In this document: one piece after another, positions 1 through 7,462 of the stretch
Layout of the letters: each line of letters starts with the position of its first letter
Numbering within the stretch: the stretch's first letter is position 1
Assembly: GCA_032718475.1 (NCBI GenBank)
Contig: JAUCBJ010008931.1
Coordinates: 1-47,457, forward strand
DNA length: 47,457 nucleotides
Source of the DNA: Nemertoderma westbladi
Taxonomy: Eukaryota; Xenacoelomorpha; Nemertodermatida; Nemertodermatidae
Direction of reading: 5' to 3'
Position numbers and translations under genes: made by a program
Notes under the pieces: generated by a model
Told to the model about the DNA's origin: nothing
What the model saw: only the letters and a program-made list of their open reading frames with translations
The model's database searches: none

Positions 1-438
1 GCCAAAATTTGCGGATGGACGTGTCTCTTTTTCCCGAGCGGTAAGGTCACTGTACTCGGTAAATCACCTAAAATAAAAAAAATTATTAAGTATATATATA
101 AGCATACTGATTATAAACTAACTTTTATTTCAATCAATAGCCAAACTTATATTATTAACAATCTAGACATAGACTATAGCAAATTAATGAAAACGGTTGG
201 GTTTCATTTTTTAGATAATTATTATAATGTGGAGGTGAAATATGAGCCGGAGATATTTAATAATATTCTTGTGCAGTTTTATCGTCGGGGTAAAACTAGT
301 TCTAATATCATAACATTTTGCGTTTTTTACACACGAAATGTTGTGTGTATGGCAAGACCCGAGATATTTCGAGTATTTTTTCCAAAGTTTTTGAATTTTA
401 TCGGTAATTTAGATAGTCATTTAGGTAGAAATATTTAA
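1..438 (+). CDS. TBP-like (TATA-binding-protein fold) protein, C-terminal part, cut by window edge
   Basis: Frame 1 is open from base 1 to the TAA at 436-438, giving 145 residues with no start codon required inside the window (the first ATG is at 187). The first residues contain TCLFFPSGKVTVLGK, which resembles the first-repeat signature of TBP (aromatic residues followed by SGK and a TGAK-like turn). About 70 residues later comes KYEPEIFNNI, matching the second-repeat YEPE(L/I)F signature, followed by IITFCVFYTRNVVCMARP and an F-rich helix, at the position where TBP repeats its IFxSGK strand. The spacing matches half-repeat 1 end plus a complete half-repeat 2. TBP-like proteins occur in some large DNA viruses; I do not know of one described in Mavericks. 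It may act as an element-specific transcription factor. Homology is inferred by eye from motif order and spacing. Confidence 0.65.
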   Translation, partial: AKICGWTCLFFPSGKVTVLGKSPKIKKIIKYIYKHTDYKLTFISINSQTYIINNLDIDYSKLMKTVGFHFLDNYYNVEVKYEPEIFNNILVQFYRRGKTSSNIITFCVFYTRNVVCMARPEIFRVFFPKFLNFIGNLDSHLGRNI

Positions 439-1130
439 TTTTTTCATTTTTTGGTGTCAGTTTTAGGTTTGTCCGGTGGGATCTCGTTAGGTTTTTAAAT
501 AAACGTGGATATTACCATTATTCACATTATATATATAACGTGTTTTATCGGTAGTCTTAGGTTGTCAAGGGTGCCGATTTCATTTCTGATGTCAGTTTTA
601 AATTTACATAAATCTAGTCTATCTGTCTTCGGTTTGTCAGTCTTTCTGTCAGTCAGCCAGTCTGTCAAAACTTAAAAAAGTTTGAATTTTATTAGTAATT
701 TGGGTAGTAATATTTAATTAGAAATTTCATAAAAATTTTTCGAAAAATTAAAATGTTCGTTTTTGAAAAATTTAAAAATTTTGAAAGTTTGCCCTTTAGG
801 ATCTCGTTTGGTTTTTAAATGCGGATATTATCATTGTTCCCTTGATATATATATATATATATAATGTGTTTTATTGATGGTCTTGGGTTTTAGGGGGTGC
901 CGATTTCATTTCTGATGTCAGTTTTTACATTTACATAAATCTAGTCTGTCTGTCTGTCGGTCTGTTAAAACTTAAAAAAGTTTGAATTTTATTAGTAATT
1001 TGGGTAGTAATATTTAATTAGAAATTTCATAAAATTTTTCGAAAAATTAAAAGTTTCATTTTTGAATAATTTCGAAATTTTGTAGGTTTGTCCTGTGGGA
1101 TCTCGTTTGGTTTTTTAAACGTGGATTTGC
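390..1130 (+). repeat. Tandem repeat of about 300 bp, roughly 2.5 units
   Basis: Landmark words recur at about 300-bp intervals: the motif GTTTGAATTTTAT near 676 and 976 (with a diverged form near 395), the motif GGATCTCGTTTGG near 797 and 1097 (diverged near 480), and the motif GTGCCGATTTCATTTCTGATG near 570 and 896. The unit includes CTGT/CAGT-rich stretches and TATATA runs. The oldest-looking copy begins inside the 3' end of the TBP-like ORF, so the array appears to have grown from that gene's tail. No coding potential is seen between 439 and 1299. Confidence 0.8.
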
Positions 1131-1299
1131 GTTCTTAATTATTGATGTTAGGTTTTAAAGAGTGCCGGTTTCTATAATTGCTCGGTTTTATCGCGTGAAA
1201 AACCCCACCCACGCATATAATCGATACTATTTATAACGGTGGTGGTGTTTTATTACTTACTATTATTGTTCTCGTTTATATAAGTTATTAATATATGTA

Positions 1300-1761
1300 A
1301 TGAAATCACTCAAAGCTTTAATTAAACAATTTGACGGGGATTTAAAGTTCTTATCTAACGCCTCCCCCAACCGTAGAAAAACCTTCTTACGTGTCGGCGG
1401 AACCGACGAACTTATAAGTTTTCTAATTAATATTATTCTAAATGTATTAAATGGTAACGTAAAAATTCCTGAGCAAACAATCGCGAGGTTAAAACGCCAT
1501 AAAAAAACAATACGCGAGATCGCTAAAAAACCAAAAGCCAAGTATCCCATTCGAATTTATCGTAAACGATTGGTGCAAAGGGGCGGATTTATAAATCTAC
1601 TAATCTCTGGTTTAATGAGTGGGCTTAACGCTTATCAGAAAATATCACCCATAATAACGGCTGTAAGAGGCAGAAAATTAGCCCAATCCCGCCGGGGGTA
1701 TAGACCTACTACCTCTGGCACACGCGTCAACCGTCAAGTTTCTAGGTTTCCCATCTACTGA
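1300..1761 (+). CDS. Small basic Maverick protein with hydrophobic segment (candidate core/minor virion protein)
   Basis: A 153-residue ORF with many Lys/Arg residues. The N-terminal half reads as helical; a basic stretch LKRHKKTIREIAKK (about 84-97) is followed by LVQRGGFINLLISGLMSG (about 110-127), a short hydrophobic segment after a basic cluster. Proteins of this design, a basic region then a GGF-led hydrophobic patch, are common in metazoan Mavericks and adintoviruses and have been compared with small adenovirus core or membrane-active proteins, but I cannot assign a specific homolog. It is the first gene of the morphogenesis cluster, 18 bases upstream of the ATPase. TATA-like A/T runs at about 1216-1236 precede it. 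Confidence 0.7.
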   Translation: MKSLKALIKQFDGDLKFLSNASPNRRKTFLRVGGTDELISFLINIILNVLNGNVKIPEQTIARLKRHKKTIREIAKKPKAKYPIRIYRKRLVQRGGFINLLISGLMSGLNAYQKISPIITAVRGRKLAQSRRGYRPTTSGTRVNRQVSRFPIY

Positions 1762-1778
1762 GTGGCTACCTATCAACA

Positions 1779-2489
1779 ATGTCCCGAGAGCCGACGATAT
1801 CGCGGGAACCAATCACATCATACGACGCCTCTTTCAAGATGGGTTCGGCCATGATTATTGCGGGTCCAAGTTCTTCCGGAAAAACAGTGTTGGTATCAAA
1901 AATTGTAAAAAATAAAAATTTAGTTTTTGATATAACCCCGAAGCGTGTATTATTCTTTTACGGCGCCACCCCACCAGAATTCCCGGGTATAACACATCTA
2001 TTCAAAGGTTTACCGCAAAAAATTAATTCTATTTTCCGCGAAAACGATCTAATTATTATAGACGACTTGTTAAGCGAAAGTAAGAGTGATGAGAGTTTGA
2101 CAGAAAGCTTCACAAAAACCTGCCATCATACCTCCTGTTTCATTATCTATATAACACAAAATTTCTTCAGTAAAGGGGCGGAAACACGGACTAGAAGTCT
2201 AAATGCCCAATATTGTATTTTCACAAAAAATCCCCGCGACGCAAGTCAAATAAGCTATATAGCGCGGCAAGTGTACCCAAAAAATAGCAATTTTATTGTT
2301 CAAGCATATAGTGACGCCACACAAAAACCATTCACACACCTTCTCTTAGACTTTCATCAAAAAACGGATGATAGTATAAGAGTTAGGGGTGATATTTTCA
2401 ACCCATTAGGGCAAACTGTTTATCAACCCGCGAATATGAACTCTAACACACCTCACCAACGCCCCGAGGCCCAGTCTATACCGCAGTAG
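1779..2489 (+). CDS. FtsK/HerA-type genome-packaging ATPase (A32-like)
   Basis: A 236-residue P-loop ATPase. Walker A is GPSSSGKT at residues 29-36; Walker B is LIIIDDLL at 91-98, with acidic D95/D96 for Mg and water activation; a polar residue series follows in the TQNFF region near 152-156 (candidate sensor). Length and layout fit Polinton/adintovirus packaging ATPases, which drive genome entry into preformed capsids. It lies between two small virion-type proteins and upstream of the integrase. The ATG at 1779 places the P-loop at the family's usual distance from the N-terminus. No disruption is seen. Confidence 0.88.
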   Translation: MSREPTISREPITSYDASFKMGSAMIIAGPSSSGKTVLVSKIVKNKNLVFDITPKRVLFFYGATPPEFPGITHLFKGLPQKINSIFRENDLIIIDDLLSESKSDESLTESFTKTCHHTSCFIIYITQNFFSKGAETRTRSLNAQYCIFTKNPRDASQISYIARQVYPKNSNFIVQAYSDATQKPFTHLLLDFHQKTDDSIRVRGDIFNPLGQTVYQPANMNSNTPHQRPEAQSIPQ

Positions 2490-2609
2490 CGACGCCGTGC
2501 TAAAACCATTTTCACACATTTTTAGACTTTCACCGAAATTAGGTTATTATCGGTCCATGAACGTGAACTCTAGTATATAGTATTAATATATTAATAATGA
2601 TATATAACG

Positions 2610-3071
2610 ATGAAAAATAACGAGATTAGCCTCGGAAATTTTAAGAAGTTGTATCTAGTTTCTACTTTATTAACGGATACTTATAATAATAATAATAAGA
2701 AAAGCAATAATATAATACAACCGCTAGATGGTGTGACAATTTCATCCCAGAAAGCCAAACGATTGTTGAGTTATTTGATGCGATTCTCGCGAGACAGAGT
2801 GCGGTGGAACGATAATAATAAACTCTATATAGAAAATAAACTTATTCCCGGAGCAAATATTGATCATTTGATTGAATTGCTGACTACAAAAAAAAATAAG
2901 AAAAACACCGAAATAATTCCAGGACAAGCAACATTTTTGGGGTTATTAAAACGATTAAGGATACCAAAACGATTAATTGGTCGCGGTTGGTTGAAACGGC
3001 AAAGGGTCCGCGTGACCCCTTCCAACACAAAACGCGCCGACGCGTGGAAACAATACGTAGGACTACAATAA
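2610..3071 (+). CDS. Conserved small Maverick protein (IPGxNIxxLI motif)
   Basis: A 153-residue basic protein. Its middle holds RWNDNNKLYIENKLIPGANI (about 69-88) followed by HLIELL, then a Lys-rich linker and a second conserved-looking block IPKRLIGRGWLKR. This pattern of W, a turn, then a G-x-N-I-x-x-L-I helix and a final basic L-I-G block matches a protein repeatedly found next to the packaging ATPase or integrase in animal Mavericks and adintoviruses. Its function is not established; a virion or DNA-associated role is likely from its charge and neighbours. The N-terminal third contains an Asn-run (NNNNKKSNN), probably unstructured. Confidence 0.65.
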   Translation: MKNNEISLGNFKKLYLVSTLLTDTYNNNNKKSNNIIQPLDGVTISSQKAKRLLSYLMRFSRDRVRWNDNNKLYIENKLIPGANIDHLIELLTTKKNKKNTEIIPGQATFLGLLKRLRIPKRLIGRGWLKRQRVRVTPSNTKRADAWKQYVGLQ

Positions 3072-3195
3072 ATCGACGTGTGGAAACAAAGCGCAGGATA
3101 ACATTAAAATAGTAGTAGTAGTATGTTTTTTGAACGTTTCATATTAAGTATTAACTGTCATTGCAAGTGTTTTCTTCCACGACACGACACAACCG

Positions 3196-4281
3196 ATGGG
3201 GAGAATCGTAGAAAATCGAACAAACAAACGACTGGGAAGAATATATTACGATGTTTCAAATGCTGCCGGTTTCGCGAGCGTAACCAAACTAGCGAAAGCC
3301 GCTAAAGTTACGAGAAATCGCGCAAAAGAATGGTTGAGCTCCCAACGAACGTATTCCCTACACGCGCCGGCTAGGCGCCATTACCCGACATCAAAAATCT
3401 TCACGAGCGGTATTGGTGATCAATACCAAGCGGATTTGTGCGATATGCAACCTTTTAGGGGTGAGAATAATGGCTACGGTTACATACTTACTTGTATTGA
3501 CTGTTTTAGTCGGAAGGCGTGGGCGTTGGGTCTAAAACGTAAAACAGGGGTCGAAATTAAAAGGGCCCTAGCCGCGATATTTAAAGATAGAAAACCTAAA
3601 CGGCTAGCGGTTGATCAAGGAACTGAGTTTGTTAATAAATTGGTGAAAGATTTCTTACTGAACAATAATGTTCATTTTTATACTTTAGTTAGCCAATTTA
3701 AAGCTAGTATCTGTGAAAGGCTGAATCGCACCCTCAAATCTCGCATGTACAGAATTTTCACGAGGAAACAGAATAGAGAATGGATGGGTATATTGCCAAA
3801 AATATTGGTTGCATATAATAATTCAATACATAGAACCATTGGTATGGCGCCAAACTCTGTCAATAAAAAGAATGAAACTGACCTATTTTTAAAACTATAT
3901 GGGAGTGTGGGTCATCCCAATAAAAGAAAACGCCGTGCGCAGCGTCGAGTTCATTTCAAGGTTGGTGATAAGGTGCGGCTGAGTTTAGCTAGAAAGCCAT
4001 TTGACAAAGGTTATACACCTAATTATACTGTAGAAATTTTCAAAATCTACAGAATAAGATTGGATCGAGAGCCGTACCCTATGTACGAAGTTGCGGACTC
4101 GAATGGGCGCGTTATAAAGGGGACATTTTATCGGCATGAAATCCAAAAGGTAATAGAACCATTTCAATTCCTACCAATTGAAAAAATAATTAAAGAAAAA
4201 GTAAATAAAAGCGGCAAAAAGCAATATTTGGTTAAATTTGTTGGTTTTGCGGCACATCGGTGGGTTGATCACGTACAATAA
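3196..4281 (+). CDS. Maverick integrase (DDE, chromodomain)
   Basis: A 361-residue retroviral-type integrase that would insert the element into host DNA. The catalytic core shows D80 (in YQADLCDM), D140 (in LAVDQGTEF) and E174 (in ICERLNRTLK), with 33 residues between the second Asp and the Glu, a spacing usual for this Polinton integrase family. The N-terminal 60 residues look like a helical DNA-binding region rather than an HHCC zinc finger. The C-terminus from about 323 has a chromodomain pattern, with YLVKFVGF and a final RWVDH, ending abruptly after the W. It is similar in type to the annotated C. elegans transposon protein F54H12.3. No frameshift or stop is seen, so the enzyme could be active. 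Confidence 0.93.
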   Translation: MGRIVENRTNKRLGRIYYDVSNAAGFASVTKLAKAAKVTRNRAKEWLSSQRTYSLHAPARRHYPTSKIFTSGIGDQYQADLCDMQPFRGENNGYGYILTCIDCFSRKAWALGLKRKTGVEIKRALAAIFKDRKPKRLAVDQGTEFVNKLVKDFLLNNNVHFYTLVSQFKASICERLNRTLKSRMYRIFTRKQNREWMGILPKILVAYNNSIHRTIGMAPNSVNKKNETDLFLKLYGSVGHPNKRKRRAQRRVHFKVGDKVRLSLARKPFDKGYTPNYTVEIFKIYRIRLDREPYPMYEVADSNGRVIKGTFYRHEIQKVIEPFQFLPIEKIIKEKVNKSGKKQYLVKFVGFAAHRWVDHVQ

Positions 4282-4303
4282 TTAATTATATAATTATATT
4301 ATT

Positions 4304-5188
4304 ATGGATTACTTACATTTAACGTTGACTTCCAACGCCAGTCTAGATAAATATCCTGATAACACTCCCAGCGATTTCACGATTGAGTTGTCCAAACCTA
4401 TCCCCGTCAGCACAGATTGGGTCGTGGGTCTAAAGGAAATACAGTATGTGTCGACCTATAGAAATATTGAACAAAGATCTGGAATTAGAATTGGTGAATA
4501 TATGGTTGATGAGGATTTGGAATTTCATATAGCTCCATACAATCTTATAGAAATCGATTTTAATCTTGGTCTATATGCTTCTATTGAGTCAATTTTAAAC
4601 CATATTAGTGTTTATTTGAAAAATCCCACAATATCCCACCACGGTTTCAAAGATGTTAAGTTTAACTACCAAAAACATACATCAAAAATTCGTCTACATT
4701 GTGAGAAAGGCCGCTATTTCCAATTCTATGGAGATATAATAAATATTTTCGGGTTATCGAGTTTAAAAAATAATTTAATGGGCCTTGGGGCGCTTTGGGC
4801 AATACACTATAACAAAGATGATGATTTATTGAACTTAGGCTGTAAAGATACAAACAAAGCGGATGGAGTTGAATTCCCCGAACCTTGCGATATAACGAGG
4901 GATAGACACACAATGTTTATATATACTGATATGATTGAATCTTCTCACGTAGGACATTCGATGGCGCCTCTTTTGCGGATAATCCCTTTGAAATGGGAAC
5001 CATACTCATTCATCAACCTGGAATTCAAAAACACACATTACAAACAATTAAGAAATAAAAAAGTGCTCGACACAATTAGTATAACGCTTCGCGACCATAA
5101 AGGAAAGCATATAGTCTTTCATGGGGGTAAAACAATTTTAGTTCTAGAACTCAAAAAACAACAACGGCGACAAAAACTACAAGAATGA
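4304..5188 (+). CDS. Maverick structural protein, LTSNxS type, copy 1
   Basis: A 294-residue protein opening with LHLTLTSNASLDKYPDNTPS followed by SDFTIELSKPIPV and WVVGLKEIQY. This N-terminal signature (short beta strand, S-N-x-S, Y-P-x-N, F-x-x-L, then W-x-V-G-L-x-E-I) is widespread in animal Maverick and adintovirus genes. It is thought to be a virion structural component, perhaps vertex or fibre-like, but the role is unproven. Its TGA overlaps the ATG of the next gene (ATGA at 5185-5188), and that gene is a diverged paralog, so the pair may form heteromers. Beta-rich composition fits a capsid-associated jelly-roll or trimeric protein. Confidence 0.75.
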   Translation: MDYLHLTLTSNASLDKYPDNTPSDFTIELSKPIPVSTDWVVGLKEIQYVSTYRNIEQRSGIRIGEYMVDEDLEFHIAPYNLIEIDFNLGLYASIESILNHISVYLKNPTISHHGFKDVKFNYQKHTSKIRLHCEKGRYFQFYGDIINIFGLSSLKNNLMGLGALWAIHYNKDDDLLNLGCKDTNKADGVEFPEPCDITRDRHTMFIYTDMIESSHVGHSMAPLLRIIPLKWEPYSFINLEFKNTHYKQLRNKKVLDTISITLRDHKGKHIVFHGGKTILVLELKKQQRRQKLQE

Positions 5189-5988
5189 ACAGTTATTACG
5201 TTGTACTACCCTCAAACGCAAACCCCATAGAATTCCCGCGTAATAGCGCCGCCGATTTCCAAACAAATTTGCAAATTCCTTTACCTTTCGCTAAAGGGCA
5301 ATGGTTAATAGGTTTAACCGGTATAACGTACGTATCTAGTATCAGGTATGACAATAGCGACATTTATATAAAGGCCATAAAAAATAAAAAAATGTTTACA
5401 AGAGATGTTACTCTCCCCGAAGGATCTTTCCTATCATTGGAAAGGATCATTGAGTACTTCAACAAAAGCCTTATTAAAGGCCAAATTAATATAATTGATA
5501 ATACAGCACGCTCTGGTAATATAACCATACATTTTAAAGGTAAACAGTTGTCGATATTTGTCAGTAAACGTTTGGGTGGTTACCTAGGATTAACAGAACA
5601 CGAGGTTGATGGCAAAGGTTTTATGTGTGTGCAAAATGCTGCGGGGGATTATCACTTGCTAAGGATTGATTCGCGGAATAATAAGTACGACTGCCATAAG
5701 CATCCTAATGCTGTCGAAATACTGGAACCCAACATAAATATACATATCAATTGCGTCGAACCTCAATTTGTAGACAATAGCGAATACCCTCTGTTGCGTA
5801 GCATACCCATAGAAGGGGAATATGGGCAAATTATTAGTCGTGAAGTTGAGGAAGTCTACTATAAAAAAGTTAATTCAACATCTAATTTACGTTATATACG
5901 AGTTCGATTGATTGGAGATTCCGGAAATTTGTTGCGCTTTCATTATGGAAATTCAATATTGACGCTTCATTTTATACGAATTGATTGA
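5185..5988 (+). CDS. Maverick structural protein, LPSNxN type, copy 2 (paralog)
   Basis: A 267-residue protein whose start reads YYVVLPSNANPIEFPRNSAA, then DFQTNLQIPLPF and GQWLIGLTGITYVSS, the same N-terminal signature as the gene before it. Both proteins also share a C-terminal pattern in which a beta strand with R-F-H-x-G-x-x-I-L-x-L ends the chain (FHYGNSILTLHF here, FHGGKTILVLEL in copy 1). This shows they are tandem duplicates that diverged strongly between their ends. The start codon overlaps the previous stop, which suggests coupled expression or a shared transcript. Its role is probably structural; it could be a penton, spike or minor capsid component. Confidence 0.75.
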   Translation: MNSYYVVLPSNANPIEFPRNSAADFQTNLQIPLPFAKGQWLIGLTGITYVSSIRYDNSDIYIKAIKNKKMFTRDVTLPEGSFLSLERIIEYFNKSLIKGQINIIDNTARSGNITIHFKGKQLSIFVSKRLGGYLGLTEHEVDGKGFMCVQNAAGDYHLLRIDSRNNKYDCHKHPNAVEILEPNINIHINCVEPQFVDNSEYPLLRSIPIEGEYGQIISREVEEVYYKKVNSTSNLRYIRVRLIGDSGNLLRFHYGNSILTLHFIRID

Positions 5989-6062
5989 GATAGTCACAAT
6001 TTAATCGATGTAAATTATTTATTATTTATTATTATCTGATTATCTGAAGTTATAGCGACTAT

Positions 6063-6659
6063 ATGGATAAATTTCTAAGTCGCAGCCGTGGGCGTGATTA
6101 TTACCCGACGCTGGAAAACCCGGGAATAATAGTAGATTTCCAATATTATACGCATCTTCCGCAGATCGACCAACACCCCGTTGCAACCATTTATTTTAAA
6201 GAGTTTGCGGCTTATAATACTACCATCAAATCATTAGAAAACGTATGGTTTATTAATGGTCCACCTGCAAAAATTTTAAGTTTAAGCGAATACGACCGTC
6301 TCACACAACTCGCCAATATTACGCATCACATTAATTTTGACTACGGATTTATGGACCAAAGCGCATTTAAAATGTACATACAGGAATGGTTACAAGAAAA
6401 AAAACGGTTGGGGTTTCAAATATTAATACGCGGAATACCGAAATTATTTATTTTAAAAAATGAATTTAATGTGAATGGAACACTTCTAGAAACGTACGGC
6501 ATAAACGAAAAATATGTTGATTATGACACCAAATGCCTTTTTCACGATTTTTCGGCAATAACAAATTGTGCCTACCATTCTGATAATAGTGATTTTTGTT
6601 TTAATTATTGTTCTGCGAAACTCGCGGTTGGTTATGGGAAATGGTTGTCGTCGAATTAA
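6063..6659 (+). CDS. Orphan Maverick gene, 198 aa
   Basis: I do not recognise this protein. It has 198 residues, is rich in aromatics, and its last third carries a cluster of cysteines and histidines (CLFHDF, NCAYHSDNSDFCFNYCS) that could bind zinc or form disulfides. A mid-region helix, WLQEKKRLGFQILIRGIPKL, precedes it. It sits between the structural paralogs and the core-like protein. Its last 15 codons are contained in the 152-bp tandem duplication that follows. No signal peptide or convincing transmembrane segment is seen. Confidence 0.7.
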   Translation: MDKFLSRSRGRDYYPTLENPGIIVDFQYYTHLPQIDQHPVATIYFKEFAAYNTTIKSLENVWFINGPPAKILSLSEYDRLTQLANITHHINFDYGFMDQSAFKMYIQEWLQEKKRLGFQILIRGIPKLFILKNEFNVNGTLLETYGINEKYVDYDTKCLFHDFSAITNCAYHSDNSDFCFNYCSAKLAVGYGKWLSSN

Positions 6660-6921
6660 TGTATATATAATTAATTATTGCGTTATTATATGCTACTTAT
6701 ATTTGTAGATTACACATATATGTATGTAGTAAAGAATTATTATTATATGTTATAATAAATACTCCAGCGAAACTCGCGGTTGGTTATGGAAAATGGTTGT
6801 CGTCGAATTAATGTATATATAATTAATTATTGCGTTATTATATGCTACTTATATTTGTAGATTACACATATACGTATGTAGTAAAGAATTATTATTATTA
6901 TATGTTATAATAAATACTCAT
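6615..6921 (+). repeat. Direct tandem duplication, about 152 bp x 2
   Basis: Copy 1 runs from 6615 to 6766 and copy 2 from 6767 to about 6921. They begin with the same GCGAAACTCGCGGTTGG word and differ by a few bases plus a 3-bp ATT expansion in copy 2. The unit includes the final coding bases and stop of the 198-aa gene and the AT-rich spacer in front of the next gene. The second copy is therefore a non-coding relic of the gene's tail plus a second copy of the downstream gene's probable promoter. Confidence 0.92.
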
Positions 6922-6925
6922 AATA

Positions 6926-7453
6926 ATGTCAGATTCTGATTTGTTTAAATTATATAGCACCCCACAAATCCAACTGGGAAGCGGGAATTATAGCGATATA
7001 CCCGTTTTTAAGGGTGGAAGCATTCTCCCGGGGTTTGGCCCATCTACTGGTATATGGAATAATAAGAATAATAAATTCGGGCGGCGATACACCCAAAATC
7101 GCCAGCGCGGACGCGGAATATTAACAACTGGTCTGGGTATATTAGCCCGCAAGTTAGGGAGAAAGGTGCTAACTAAGGCACTCCCCAAAGCAGCGAAAGT
7201 AGCACGGAAATACATAATACCGGAAGGAAAACGTATTTTACGCAGTAAAGCAGATGATTTGATAAATAAAGTGGCCGAGCGGTTAGAACCTCATCCAAAG
7301 ACTCGCCAAATCGCCCAACGGGTATACAATGAATTTACAAACCCGAAAAGTAAAAAAAAGAGGAGCAGGAAACGACGACACCCAAGTGTGGGTATGAACG
7401 TTGGGCGCAAACGTAAAAAGCGAAATAATAAATGCCGCGATATTTTTATGTAA
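6926..7453 (+). CDS. Basic core-like DNA-binding protein of the Maverick virion
   Basis: A 175-residue, strongly basic protein. The N-terminal 50 residues are Gly/Ser-rich; RQRGRG (about 54-59) is followed by an Ala/Lys helix (LARKLGRKVLTKALPKAAKV), and the C-terminus is nearly all Lys/Arg with KSKKKRSRKRRH and GRKRKKRNNK, which would serve as nuclear-localisation and DNA-condensing tails. Adintovirus and Maverick genomes usually encode such a protein just before the capsid gene, comparable in design to adenovirus core proteins. The family is recognised by composition and position, not by an invariant motif. It ends 9 bases before the capsid-like ORF. Confidence 0.7.
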   Translation: MSDSDLFKLYSTPQIQLGSGNYSDIPVFKGGSILPGFGPSTGIWNNKNNKFGRRYTQNRQRGRGILTTGLGILARKLGRKVLTKALPKAAKVARKYIIPEGKRILRSKADDLINKVAERLEPHPKTRQIAQRVYNEFTNPKSKKKRSRKRRHPSVGMNVGRKRKKRNNKCRDIFM

Positions 7454-7462
7454 CTTAACAAA

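Noticed and set aside
3123-3305. 60-residue plus-strand ORF overlapping the integrase start
   Set aside because: It is in another frame, has random composition and is a shadow of the integrase gene.
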